Source: Streptomyces sp. NBC_01244
Lineage (GTDB): Bacteria > Actinomycetota > Actinomycetes > Streptomycetales > Streptomycetaceae
Reading direction: 5' to 3'
Assembly (NCBI RefSeq): GCF_035987325.1
Contig: NZ_CP108488.1
Coordinates: forward strand, 806,001-870,000
DNA length: 64,000 bases
Positions 34,944 through 45,600 of the stretch are shown piece by piece. The notes under the pieces are model-generated. The model was not told where the DNA came from. It did no database searches and was given only the letters and a program-made list of their open reading frames with translations. Positions within the stretch are counted from its first letter, which is position 1. Each line of letters opens with the position of its first letter. The position numbers and the translations under genes are program-made.

Positions 34944-37900
34944 GACTGGTCTCCGTGAGGTGGAAGGGGACGGGGGACGGAGTCGCGGGCCGGTCGGTCC
35001 AGGCGACCACGTGGTCGGGGTGGGCCAGTGGCGCGTCCGCGAGCGCGAGCAAGGTGGTGCGCACCGGATACGCGTGCCCGTCCGGGGAGAGCACCCGCAG
35101 CTCGCCGGAGCCCGGGTCGCCGGTGGTCCGCCAGTCGCGCGGGCGTCCTGCGAGTCCGGTTCCGGCGGCTTTGGCGGCCGCCTCCTTGGCGCACCACAGG
35201 GCGGTGAGCGCGGCCGGGAGTCCGGCGCCCTCCTGGGCCGCCAGCCGCTCGGCCAGGGCGAGTTCGCCCGGCGCGAGGGCGATGCGGATGAGCGCGTCGG
35301 GGTCGGTGGTCACGTGTTCCACGTCGATGCCGACCGGCAGACCGGGGTGGGCGAGGGCGACCGCGATCCGGTCCTTGTGGGCGATCGTCAGGTGGACTCC
35401 CCCGGCCAGGGCGCCCCCGGCGAAGGGCCGCCCGGCCGGGTCGTTGCCGATCGGCACCTCGGCGGGGAAGACCGGCCCGGCTCCGCCGTCCCAGAGCAGG
35501 TGGCGCAGCGCGTCCTTGGCGGCGATCCGGCCCAGCAGCCAGGGTGCCCGGGCCCGCGGCCCCAGCCGCTCGTAGGCGGCGCGCTCGGCGGCGCCGAGGT
35601 AGCGGCGCATCACCAGCTCCTGCGAGGCGGGGTCGGTCCAGCGGCGGCGGGCCAGGCACCAGCCTTCGGGACGGGGTTCGCCGATGCCGCAGACCTCCGG
35701 GGTGAACTTCATCGGCCAGACCCGCTCGTCGGCGCCGAAGCGGCGGTACGTCCAGCCGTCGATCCGGGCCCATACCCGGCCGTCGGCCCGCAGCAGCTCG
35801 ATGTCGCCGCGCACGGTGACATCGCGGACTTCGCGGATCCGGGCCGTGGCCGAGACGAGCTCGTAGGGGGCCGGCGGGGGCCCCGAGAAGCGGATGCCGT
35901 CCACGGTGGCGGGGAACACCAGCCGGTCCACGGGAAGCCGCAACTGCATCCAGTGCCCGAAGAGCTGCCCGGCGGCGTCGAGCAACGCCCCCGGGTCGGG
36001 CAGCGCCCGCAGCACGCCCCGGATGCCGTCCGAGCCGACGGCCCGCACCTCGTGCACCCCGGCGAAGCGGGGGCCGTGGAACATCCACCGGTCCCGGTAG
36101 AGGGCCTCGGCGCTGACCGGGGCCGGCCGGGGCTCGCTCAGCGGGGTCGTGTCGGGGCCGGGCAGGGATCCGTAGCGTTCTCCGAGGAGGACGAACACGT
36201 CGGCGTACTCCCCGAGGGTCACGCGCACCCGCCCGGATCCGGCGGGCCGTACGGTGACCTCCAGGTCGAGGGCCGGCTCCACGGGGAGCCAGCGCAGGGC
36301 CCGTACCCGCTCGTAGCCGATGACGGCCAGGCCGGGCGGGGCGTCCCGCAGCGCGGCCTCGGCCGCCAGCTCCAGCATCGTCGTCATGGGGACGACGGGG
36401 AACCGGTCGGAGTCCTCCGTCCATCCGTCGGGCTGCAGGTAGACGCAGTGGTCCCGTACGTAGGGCAGCGTGGCGAGGGAGAGGCGCAGGGTGTGGGTCC
36501 GGCTCTGGGACTCCGGCTGGGACTGAGGCTGTGGCTGTGGCTGGGGCTGTGGCTGGGACTCCGGCTCGGGCTGTCCTTCGGTGAGGATCGCGTCCAGGGC
36601 GGAGAGGAGGACCGGCCGGGGGTCCGCGGGCGCCGGGGCGGTCGGGGTGGGGGCGGTCGGGGTGGTGGCCTGTGGCAGGAGGCCGGTCAGGGCGGCGCGT
36701 GCGGCCTCGCCGAGGCGGACCAGCGGCGAACCGAGGTCCAGGAGCACGGCTCGCCCGGCCGCCCGCGCTGCCGGTGGTCGGGCAGGTCCGGCAGGTCCGG
36801 CGCAGGCCCGGTCCGGGCCTCCCGTTCCGCCGGGGGCCGGGGCCAGGCGGTCCCAGCGCGGGGCGTGGCCCTCGGTCCACAGGGCGGCGCAGGTGCGCCG
36901 CAGGGCGGCGAGGCCGGTGAGCCGGGGCGAGGAGGCCGCCACCGAGAAGTGGGGGCGGTCGCGCAGGGTGTCTTCGACGAAGCCCGGCAGGCTGCCCGGG
37001 CCCAGCGTGACGAAGCCCCGGACGCCCGCGTCCTCGTACAGCCTCGTCGTCAGCGCACGGAAGCGGACCGGCTCGAGCAGATGGCGGACCACGAGCTCGC
37101 GCACCGCTTCGGGCTCCGGGGGGAACGGCGCGCAGGTGGTCGCCGACCAGAGGGGCAAGGTCCCGGGCTGGAGGGGCAGTCGGGCGAAGGCGGCGCGCAC
37201 CTGGCCGAGGTAGGGTTCCCACATGGGCGTGTGGAAGCCGGAACGGAAGGGGAGTTCCTGGCCGAGGACACCCTCGGCCTTCAACCGCTCGAGAGCGGTG
37301 GCCACTTCGGCGGGAGTCCCGCAGACGACCGACTGGTGCGGGCAGTTGTCGTGGCTGACCACCACGCCGTCCAGTCCGTGCAGCGCGGCCTCCGCCCGCC
37401 GGGTCCCGCACCCCAGTGCCGCGTAGACCAGGTCGGGCACCTTCACCGAACCGGGTCGCAGCGAGTCCAGGAAGGTGTCGGCCGCGTCCTGCCGGTACAT
37501 CCCGGCGGACACCATCGCCGCCCACTCCCCCAGGCTGTGGCCCGCCAGCACATCGGCCTGGATGCCGAGTTCGGGCAGCACCCGGGCGAGGAAGCGGCCC
37601 GTCGCGATGGCGTCCAGGGCCCGCTCCGTCAGCTCCTCGCCCCTGGTCAGCCGGGGCCGCTCCAGTCCGAGCCGGTCCGCCACATCGTCCAGCGCCGGGG
37701 CGAACTCGGGCTCCAGGCCCGGGAACAGGAAGGCGAGCCGGCCTCCCAGCGGCGCGGGCGTGAACCACACCTCCCCGCGCCCGCGCCACGGCCTGCCGCG
37801 CGCCACCACCTTCGCGGCGAGCGCGAGCCGCTGGGGCGTGGGACCCACGACGGCGAGCCGGCAGGACCCGTCGCCGCCGGACACCGGGGAGCCGGATGCG

Positions 37901-39645
37901 AGCCGGGCCGACAACTCGGCCGCGTCGGAGGCCGCCAGCAGCAGCACCTCTTCCCGCGCGGGAGCCCCCACCGGGGCGGCCGGGCCGCCCAGGGGCAGGA
38001 ACCGGCGTACGGGCGCCGCCGGTCGCGCGGGCGCCGACAGGCCCGGGGGCGCGGCGCGGCGCGCGGCGCCGGGAGCCTCCTCCAGCACCACGTGCGCGTT
38101 GATGCCGCCGAAGCCGAAGGCGTTCACTCCGGCCCGGCGCGGCGCCGGCCCGCGTTCCCACGGTTGGGCCGCCATCACCGGCCGCATCCGGGTCCGGGCC
38201 AGGCCGGGGTGCGGCTCTTCCAGGTGCAGGGTCGGCGGCAGCACCCCCTCGTGCACCGCGAGCGCGGCCTTGATCAGCCCGGCCATGCCGGAGGCCTGCA
38301 TGGTGTGGCCGAGCATGGACTTCACCGAGCCGAAGCCGATTGCGTTCCCGATCGCGTTCCCGGCGTCGAGGCCGGTTTCGGGGCCGGTATCGAAGCCGGT
38401 GTCGCGGCCTGCCCCGACCCCCGCACCACCGCCCGCAGACGGTCCGAACACCTGGGCCAAGGTGTTCAGTTCGGCCGTGTCCCCCACCGGAGTCCCGGTG
38501 CCGTGCGCCTCCAGCAGCCCCAGCGCGCCGGGCGCCCGCGGATCGAGACCCGCTTCCCGCCAGGCCCGTTCCAGCGCCCGTACCTGGCCGGCGACGAGCG
38601 GGCTCATCAGGCTCGCCGCCCTGCCGTCCCCGGCCACGCCGGTGCCGCGGATCACCGCGTAGATCCGGTCTCCGTCCCGCTCCGCGTCGGCCAGCCGCTT
38701 CAGCAGCACCACCCCGGTGCCCTCGGAGAGCAGGGTTCCGTCGGCGCGCCGGTCGAAGGGGCGGATCCGCTCGCTGGGGCTCAGGGCGCGCAGCTGCGTG
38801 AACACGCTCCACAGGGTGGCGATGTGGCAGTGGTGCACCGCTCCGGCGATCACCGCGTCGCAGCGGCCGCCGGCCAGCAGCCCCACCGCCTGGTCGACGG
38901 CCAGCAGGGAGGAGGCGCAGGCCGCGTCCAGGGTGTAGGCCGGTCCGTGGAAGTCGAGCCGGTTGGCGGTCCGGGCGGCCGTGAAGCTCGGTACGAGTCC
39001 GATCGAGGCGTCGGGCCGTTCGGGGCCCAGCGCCTCCTGGAAGGCGGAGCGCACCGCGGCGATCCGCCGCTCGCCGAGCTCGGGCGCCAGCTCCCGCAGG
39101 GTCTGCGCCAACTGGTGTGCCGTACGGACCCGTTGGTCGAGCCGGGCGGTGGCCACGCCCATGAAGCCGCCGCGCCCCAGCACGACCCCGATCCGCGAGC
39201 GGTCGGCAGGCAGGCGGCTCTCGCCGCCCGCGTCGGCGATGGCTTCGGCCGTGGCGTGCAGGGCCAGCATCTGGTCCGGTTCGGCCCCTTCCACGGTGGC
39301 CGGCATGATGCCGAACCGGGTCGGGTCGAAGGCCGCGAGCCCGTCCACGAAGCCTCCACGACGGCAGTAGAACCGGTCGCCGGAGACCGGTCCGGTGGCG
39401 CCGCCCGGGTCGTAGTACACCTCGGGGTCCCAGCGGCCCGGCGGGACGTCGCCTATGCAGTCCGTGCCGGCCAGGAGGTTGCGGCGGTAGGCGGCGAGGT
39501 CCGCGGCGCCCGGGAACACGGCCCCCATCCCGACGATCGCCGCATCGGTGGGCCGAGGGCCGCGGTGATGCCGCCGCTGCCCCAGACCTTGGCTTTGGCT
39601 TTGGCTTTGGCCTTGGCCTTGGCCCTGTCGATGGCGGTCAGCCAC
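34933..39645 (-). CDS. Pfa-like synthase subunit 2: KS-AT-DH-PPTase
   Basis: About 1570 aa from GTG 39645, where GAGGGGA lies nine bases upstream; GTG 39654 is a possible alternative. Domain order: ketosynthase at about 30-500 with the cysteine in DAACASSL (C243), EAHGTGTP and KSMLGHTMQASG; acyltransferase at about 590-890 with GHSLGEW (S704); dehydratase-like hot-dog at about 1050-1330 with His in VRDHCVYL (H1066); and a Sfp-type phosphopantetheinyl transferase at about 1350-1560 with GIDVEH (D1441) and WCAKEAAAK. A 35-residue Gly/Asp/Thr-rich insertion sits inside the KS just before KSMLGH, and a Pro-Gln repeat precedes the DH. It has no ACP of its own and must work on carriers of subunit 1 or the discrete ACP. 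Confidence 0.88.
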   Translation of the reverse strand: MADRHRQGQGQGQSQSQSQGLGQRRHHRGPRPTDAAIVGMGAVFPGAADLAAYRRNLLAGTDCIGDVPPGRWDPEVYYDPGGATGPVSGDRFYCRRGGFVDGLAAFDPTRFGIMPATVEGAEPDQMLALHATAEAIADAGGESRLPADRSRIGVVLGRGGFMGVATARLDQRVRTAHQLAQTLRELAPELGERRIAAVRSAFQEALGPERPDASIGLVPSFTAARTANRLDFHGPAYTLDAACASSLLAVDQAVGLLAGGRCDAVIAGAVHHCHIATLWSVFTQLRALSPSERIRPFDRRADGTLLSEGTGVVLLKRLADAERDGDRIYAVIRGTGVAGDGRAASLMSPLVAGQVRALERAWREAGLDPRAPGALGLLEAHGTGTPVGDTAELNTLAQVFGPSAGGGAGVGAGRDTGFDTGPETGLDAGNAIGNAIGFGSVKSMLGHTMQASGMAGLIKAALAVHEGVLPPTLHLEEPHPGLARTRMRPVMAAQPWERGPAPRRAGVNAFGFGGINAHVVLEEAPGAARRAAPPGLSAPARPAAPVRRFLPLGGPAAPVGAPAREEVLLLAASDAAELSARLASGSPVSGGDGSCRLAVVGPTPQRLALAAKVVARGRPWRGRGEVWFTPAPLGGRLAFLFPGLEPEFAPALDDVADRLGLERPRLTRGEELTERALDAIATGRFLARVLPELGIQADVLAGHSLGEWAAMVSAGMYRQDAADTFLDSLRPGSVKVPDLVYAALGCGTRRAEAALHGLDGVVVSHDNCPHQSVVCGTPAEVATALERLKAEGVLGQELPFRSGFHTPMWEPYLGQVRAAFARLPLQPGTLPLWSATTCAPFPPEPEAVRELVVRHLLEPVRFRALTTRLYEDAGVRGFVTLGPGSLPGFVEDTLRDRPHFSVAASSPRLTGLAALRRTCAALWTEGHAPRWDRLAPAPGGTGGPDRACAGPAGPARPPAARAAGRAVLLDLGSPLVRLGEAARAALTGLLPQATTPTAPTPTAPAPADPRPVLLSALDAILTEGQPEPESQPQPQPQPQPQSQPESQSRTHTLRLSLATLPYVRDHCVYLQPDGWTEDSDRFPVVPMTTMLELAAEAALRDAPPGLAVIGYERVRALRWLPVEPALDLEVTVRPAGSGRVRVTLGEYADVFVLLGERYGSLPGPDTTPLSEPRPAPVSAEALYRDRWMFHGPRFAGVHEVRAVGSDGIRGVLRALPDPGALLDAAGQLFGHWMQLRLPVDRLVFPATVDGIRFSGPPPAPYELVSATARIREVRDVTVRGDIELLRADGRVWARIDGWTYRRFGADERVWPMKFTPEVCGIGEPRPEGWCLARRRWTDPASQELVMRRYLGAAERAAYERLGPRARAPWLLGRIAAKDALRHLLWDGGAGPVFPAEVPIGNDPAGRPFAGGALAGGVHLTIAHKDRIAVALAHPGLPVGIDVEHVTTDPDALIRIALAPGELALAERLAAQEGAGLPAALTALWCAKEAAAKAAGTGLAGRPRDWRTTGDPGSGELRVLSPDGHAYPVRTTLLALADAPLAHPDHVVAWTDRPATPSPVPFHLTETSHGS

Positions 39646-42600
39646 GCCGTCCACTCCCCTCGCGCCCGTCGGCCGCCATCAGGACCACCTGTACGTCGGT
39701 CCCGTGCGCGAGTTCGGCGAGGAACGCGGCGCCGCCCGCCTCCGGGTCGATGAGCGCGATGCCCCGGCGGGTGTACGCGCGCGCCAGTTCGGGGCTGACC
39801 ATGCCGCCCGCCTCGGCGGACCAGGGGCCCCAGTCAAGGGAGAGCACGCGGCCCGGGAAGTTCTCAGCCCAGATGTGCGCGAGGCCGTCGAGGGCGTCGT
39901 TGGCGGCGGCGTAGTCGGTCTGCCCCCGGTTTCCGTACACGCCCGCCACGCTGCCGAACAGGGCGAGGAAACGGGGTGCGGGAGCCGTGCCGTGCTCGGC
40001 CGCGGCGGCGGCGAGGTGGCGCGCGCCGGTCACCTTGGTGGTGAACACCTCGGCGAAGACGGCCGGTTGCTTGTCGCGGAGCAGTCCGTCGTTCAGGGTC
40101 CCGGCTCCGTGCACGATCCCGTCCAGCCGGCCGTGGCGGGCCCGCACGGCGGCCACGACGCCTCGTACCGCCTCCTCGTCCGTGACGTCCGCGCAGTGGT
40201 AGCCGACGGACGCGGCCACGGTCGCGAGGGCGGCCAGGGCGGCCCGCACCTCTCGCTCGGCGAGGATCCGCGAGGCCGCGGCCTCGATCTCCGCAGGGGT
40301 GCGCAGGCCGGTGGCGATCAGTGCGGCACGCAGGGCGACGCGGTCGGCGGCGTGCCCGAACTCGTCCGCTTCGGCAACTGGTCGAGGCGTGCGCCCCATC
40401 AGCTCTACGTGGCATCCGGTGGCCCGGGCCACCGCCAGGGCGGTCCGGGCGGTGATCCCGCGGGCCCCGCCGGTGAACAGGACCACCGAGTCGGCATCGA
40501 GGGGCGGCGTTCCGTCCCCGGGGGCGAGCGGTGCGGGTACCGGCCTGGGGGTGACCCGTAGGCCCTCGGCGGTGTAGGCGACGGAGGCGGGGGCGTGGGC
40601 CTCCACGGACGTGGTGGCGCCGGCCGGCTCGGCCGGCTCGGCCGGTTCGCAGCTCAGCTCGGCGAGGAGCTGCGCCGCGATCCGCTCCGGGTCCTCCTTG
40701 GAGTGGACCTCCACGGCGCGGATCAGCTTGCCCGGATATTCGAGGGAGGCACTGCGGGCGAAGCCGTGCACTCCCGCTCCGGCGGCCCCGCCGCGGACGG
40801 TGACCAGCAGGAGCCGGTGCACACCGCCGGTCAGGGCCCGCTGCAGCCCGGGAAAGCGCTGGGGCAGGACGGGTTCCGTTCCCGGCCGCAGGGCGGCGAG
40901 ATCCAGGACCGCGTCGAACCCGGCCTCGAACCCGGCGTCGAACCCGGCGTCGTCTTCGGCCAGTTGCCGGACGTCCGCCCCGTGGGCCCGCAGGGCCCGG
41001 GTGAGCGCGGGCACGACCCCCTGACCGTCCCCGGCCTCTCCGACGAGCCCGATCCGCAGACCCCGCAGGGCCTCCGGGTCCCCGGGCGCGGGCGGCAGGG
41101 CGTGCAGCTCCACCCGGAGGCGGCCGAGCGCGGGCGGGGCCGCCGGCGCTGCCGTGGCCTCCCCTTCGACGGGCGGGGCCTCGGGCCGGGCGGTGTGGCC
41201 GGAGACCCAGTCCACGATGCCGCGCAGGGTCTTGATCCGGGACAGCTCCTCGATCGCGGACTCGGCGGAGCCGCCCGCATCCCGGGGCAGGCCGATCCGG
41301 TCGGCCAGGGCGCCGATGATCTCGACCCGCTTGATGGAGTCGATGGACAGGTCCGCTTCCAGGTCCAGCTCGGGAGCGAGCATGTCCCGCGGGTACCCGG
41401 TCCGGGTGTGGACGATCTCCACGATCACGTCCATCACCTCCTCGGCGGACCGTGACTCCGCACGGGCCGCGCCCCCGCCGCCGCCCATGTCCCCACGGCC
41501 GTCACCCCCGGGCAGGCCGTCCGCCGGGGCCTCGCCGCCTGGCATCCCCGATCCCGAGACCACACCGCCGGGCATCCCACCCCCGGGCATCCCACCCCCG
41601 GGGGCCGCACCACCGGGGGCCGCACCACCGGGGATCCCGGTCCCCACGCCCGCGCCGCCGGGCGCCCCGACCTCCAAACCCACGCCGCCGGGCGCCCCGG
41701 AAGCCGCGGCGAAGCCATCGGGCATCCCGGAGCCCGTGGCCCCGCCGCCCACCAGCCCGGAACCCGGGACGACACCGTCAAACGCCGGCCCACCCGGAGC
41801 CGTCGGCCACGGTCCGGTTGCTCCGGGACCCGCGGCCGCGCCCCCGACCCGGGCGGCGGACCAGGAGGCGTCGGAACCAGTGACCGCACCGTCAACGGCC
41901 GCCCCACCAGGAGCCGCCGACCACGCACCGAACCCCCCGACACCGGGATCCACGCCCACCGGGGCCACTCCGTGGGCACCGTGCCCGGCCCCATCGGCGC
42001 CCCCGGGCACGCCTCGGCCGTCCGGCCGGGGCTCGGACCAGGGGGCAGCCCAAGACGCGCCCTGGAGCGTCCCCGGGACGCCCTCCGCTCCCTGCGGGCC
42101 CGTGAACCCCTGCCCCCGGCCCCGGTCCGGGGGCGCCCCCACGTCCTGCGAGTCCGCGGAGCCACGGGTGGCACCCAGGAGGGAAGGAGGGATCGCGCGG
42201 GCCGGGCCGGTGGTGACCTCGAAGTGCCCGGCCGGAGCCGGCCCGCTCCAGGACGGCGCCGTCGCGGTCGACGCAAGGTAGCCGATCATGACGTCCCGCT
42301 GCGCCTGGACCAGTTCGCGCGATCCGCGAAGGTACTCCAGGACCGCCTCCTCCCGGCGATCCGCCGGGGCAGGTGCGGTGTGCTCGGCCATGTGACCGGT
42401 GCGAGCGCCCGCCCAGGAGGTCGGGCCCGCCGGCCGCTCAAGGCCCGCGCCGGGGCCGCCGTTCGCGGTCCAGAGGTACCGGCCATCCGTACCCCCCGCG
42501 ACCGAACCGGCCGCCGGCCCACCGTTCCCGGAGAGGAACGTCGCCCCCTCGGCCGCCGGAAGCCCGGCCCGGCCGTCGTGCGGGTCCGCGTACCCGCCCA

Positions 42601-45600
42601 TCGGGCCTCCCACCGGAGCGGAACCTCCACCCGAGCCACCCGCACCCGGCCCCCCGCCCGGCAGCCGGTGTCCGCCTCCGGAAGGACCACCACTCCCCGA
42701 ACCGCCCACGCCAGAGCCCGCGCCCGCACCCGCACCCGCGCCCTGCGACCAAGGCCCACCCCCGCCAGGGGCAGCGCCGTGCCCGTTGCTCGCGAGGCGG
42801 CCGTTCTCGCGGCCGTCCGCCATGGCCGCCTCCCGGGCGGAACTCCAGGCCGAGCCGGCCTCCGCAGGGCTGCCGGCCGGCAGCCAGTGCCCGACCCCGG
42901 CAGGGGCCGGCAGGCTCGCGGGGCCGGCGTTCGCGTGGGCCCCCGACTCGGCGGAACTCCCCACCTGACCGGTGCCGTTCTTCGGCTGCGCCATCTGATG
43001 GGCTCCCTTTCCTTCGGGTACCGCGACGTGGACCCGGCGGGCCGGGCGGAGGCCGCCGGGGACGGGGTTGCCGTCCCGGGTGCGGACCAGGTGGCCGTCC
43101 ACCAGCCAGCCCGGGCGGCGTGGAGCGCGCTCGGGGAGCGGGGAGGTTCGGCCGCGGAACAGGGCTTCGGGTGCCACCGGAACGCCGGCCGCGGCCAGTT
43201 CGGCCAGCGCCGTGACCAGGCGGAGCAGCCCGTGCTCGCCGGGCACGTCCAGCGGCACCGCCGTGTGGGGCCGGTCGCCCAGGATGCGGCCGACGAGACC
43301 GGACAGGACCCGGCCCGGTCCGGCCTCCACGAAGGTCCGGACTCCGGCCGCGTACATGTGCTCCACCTGCTCCACGAACCGGACCGGCTCGGCGACTTGA
43401 CGGGCCACCAGGTCCCGTACCGCATCGGCGGTCACCGGGTACGGGCCGGCCGTCGTGTTCGACCAGACCGGGACGGCGGCGTCGGCCAGTTCCGTCCCGG
43501 CGAGTTCCTCGGCCAGGGCCGTGGCCGCCCCCGCCACCACCTCGCTGTGGAACGCGCAGGCCACGGGGAGCGGGGCCGCCGTCAGGCCCGCCTCCCGCAG
43601 AGCGGCCACCGCATCGGCCACGGCGGCGGCCGGCCCTGAAATCACGCACTGCCGGGGTGCGTTGTGGTTCGCGATCACGCATCCGGCACGCGCGGCGATC
43701 TCCCGTACCTCTTCCGGCGCGGCCGTCACCGCCGCCATCGACCCCGGATCCGTCCCGGCGGCCGCGAGGATGGCTTCGGCCCGGCGCGCGCTCAGCCGCA
43801 GCAGGCTCTCCTGGTCCCACACCCCCGCCGCCCACAGCGCGGTGAGCTCGCCGTACGAGTGCCCGGCCACGCAGTCCGGCCGTACGCCCAGCTCCCCCAG
43901 CAGCAGGTGCGCCGCCGAGCCCACCAGCCCGAGGGCCGGCTGGGCCACCCGGGTGTCGGTGACCGCGGCCCGCTGGGCGGTCCGCCCCCGTGCGGTGAAG
44001 GCCGCCGGGGGGAACATCGCGGAGACCACTGCCGCCGGCGCCGCGTCCAGCAGCTCCCGCAGGGGCGGGAAGCCGGTGAACAACTCCCCCAGCATGCCGG
44101 ATCGCTGGCTGCCCTGGCCGGGGAAGAGGAAGGCCACCTGGCCTGGCTCCGCCGTGTCCTCCCGTACGTGGACCCCCTCGCCCGGCGTGAAGGCCCGCGC
44201 AAGCTCCAGCCGGGCCGCCAGCTCGTCCAGGTCGGCGGCCACGACCGCGACCCGTACCGCACCCGCCCCGGCCGCGGCCTCCGCGGCGAGGTCCCGCAGC
44301 GCCCACGGACGCCCGGCCGCGTCGTTCTCCTCCAGCCTGGCCGCCAGCCGGGCCATCGCCCGGCCCGCCGCACGCCGGTCCTCGCCGCGGAAGCAGAACA
44401 GTTCGGCCGGCCATTCCTCCACGCCGTGCCGGGGCTCCTCCGCTCCCGCGTAACCGGTCAGCACCGCGTGGTAGTTGGTGCCGCCGAACCCGAAGGCGCT
44501 CACCCCGGCGATCCGCCGTTCGGCGGGCACCGCCCACGGCCTGGCCCCGGTGTCGAAGGAGAAGGGGCTGGTCTCCGCGTTCCAGGCCGGGACCGGTGCG
44601 TCGAGGTGCAGGGTCGGCGGCCGTACGCCCGAGTGGACCGCCCGGACCGCCTTGATCAGTCCGGCGAGCCCGGCCGCGCACTTGGTGTGCCCGATCTGCG
44701 ATTTCACCGAGCCCAGGGCGCAGGCTCCGGTGGCGGCGCCGGACTCGGTGAACAGGGCTGTCAGTACGGCCAGTTCGGTGGTGTCGCCGACCACGGTGCC
44801 GGTGCCGTGCGCCTCGACGAGGCCGACCTCGCCGGGGTTGATCCCGGCCCGTGCGTAGGCCCGGTCCAGGGCCCTGCGCTGCCCCTCCGGCCGGGGTGCG
44901 GTCAGACCGAGGGAGCGTCCGTCGCTGGCGGCTCCGACCGCCTTGATCACGGCGTACACCCGGTCGCCGTCCCGCTCCGCGTCGGCGAGCCGCTTCAGTA
45001 CGAGCGCCCCCACCCCCTCCCCGAGGGCGATCCCGTCGGCGGCCGCGTCGAAGGGCCGGCAGCGGCCGCCCGGGGACAGTGCTCGGACCGAGGAGAACAG
45101 CAGGTAGTCGTTGATGCCGTTGTGGACGTCAGCGCCCCCACACAGCACCATGTCGCTGTCCCTGTCGCGCAGTTGGCGGCAGGCAAGGTCGAGCGCGGCC
45201 AGCGAGGAGGCACAGGCGGCGTCGACCGTGCAGTTCGCGCCGCCGAGGTCCAGCCGGTTCGCGACCCGGCCCGCGATGACGTTGGCGAGCACACCGGGGA
45301 AGGAGTCCTCGGTGAGTCGCGGGAGCTGCTCGTCCAGTTCGGGCGGGAGCTCGCCCAGGTATCCGGGGTACAGCGCGCGCAGCCCGTACGCGCCCGCCAG
45401 CTCGGTGCCGGCTTCCGCGCCGAACACGACCGAGGTCCGGGACCGGTCGAACTCCCGCTCCTTGCCGTACCCGGCGTCCGCCAGGGCCCGCGCGGAGATC
45501 TCCAGGGCTAGCAGTTGCACCGGTTCGATCCCGGCCAGCGAGGCCGGCGGGATGCCGTGCGCGAGGGCGTCGAAGGGCATCGGGCCGAGGAAGCCGCCCC

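Noticed and set aside
34819..39753. A 1644-codon open frame antisense to the second megasynthase
   Set aside because: It is a by-product of high GC in the opposite frame: Arg/Gly/Gln-rich, no domain, no ribosome site, and fully covered by a gene with intact catalytic motifs.
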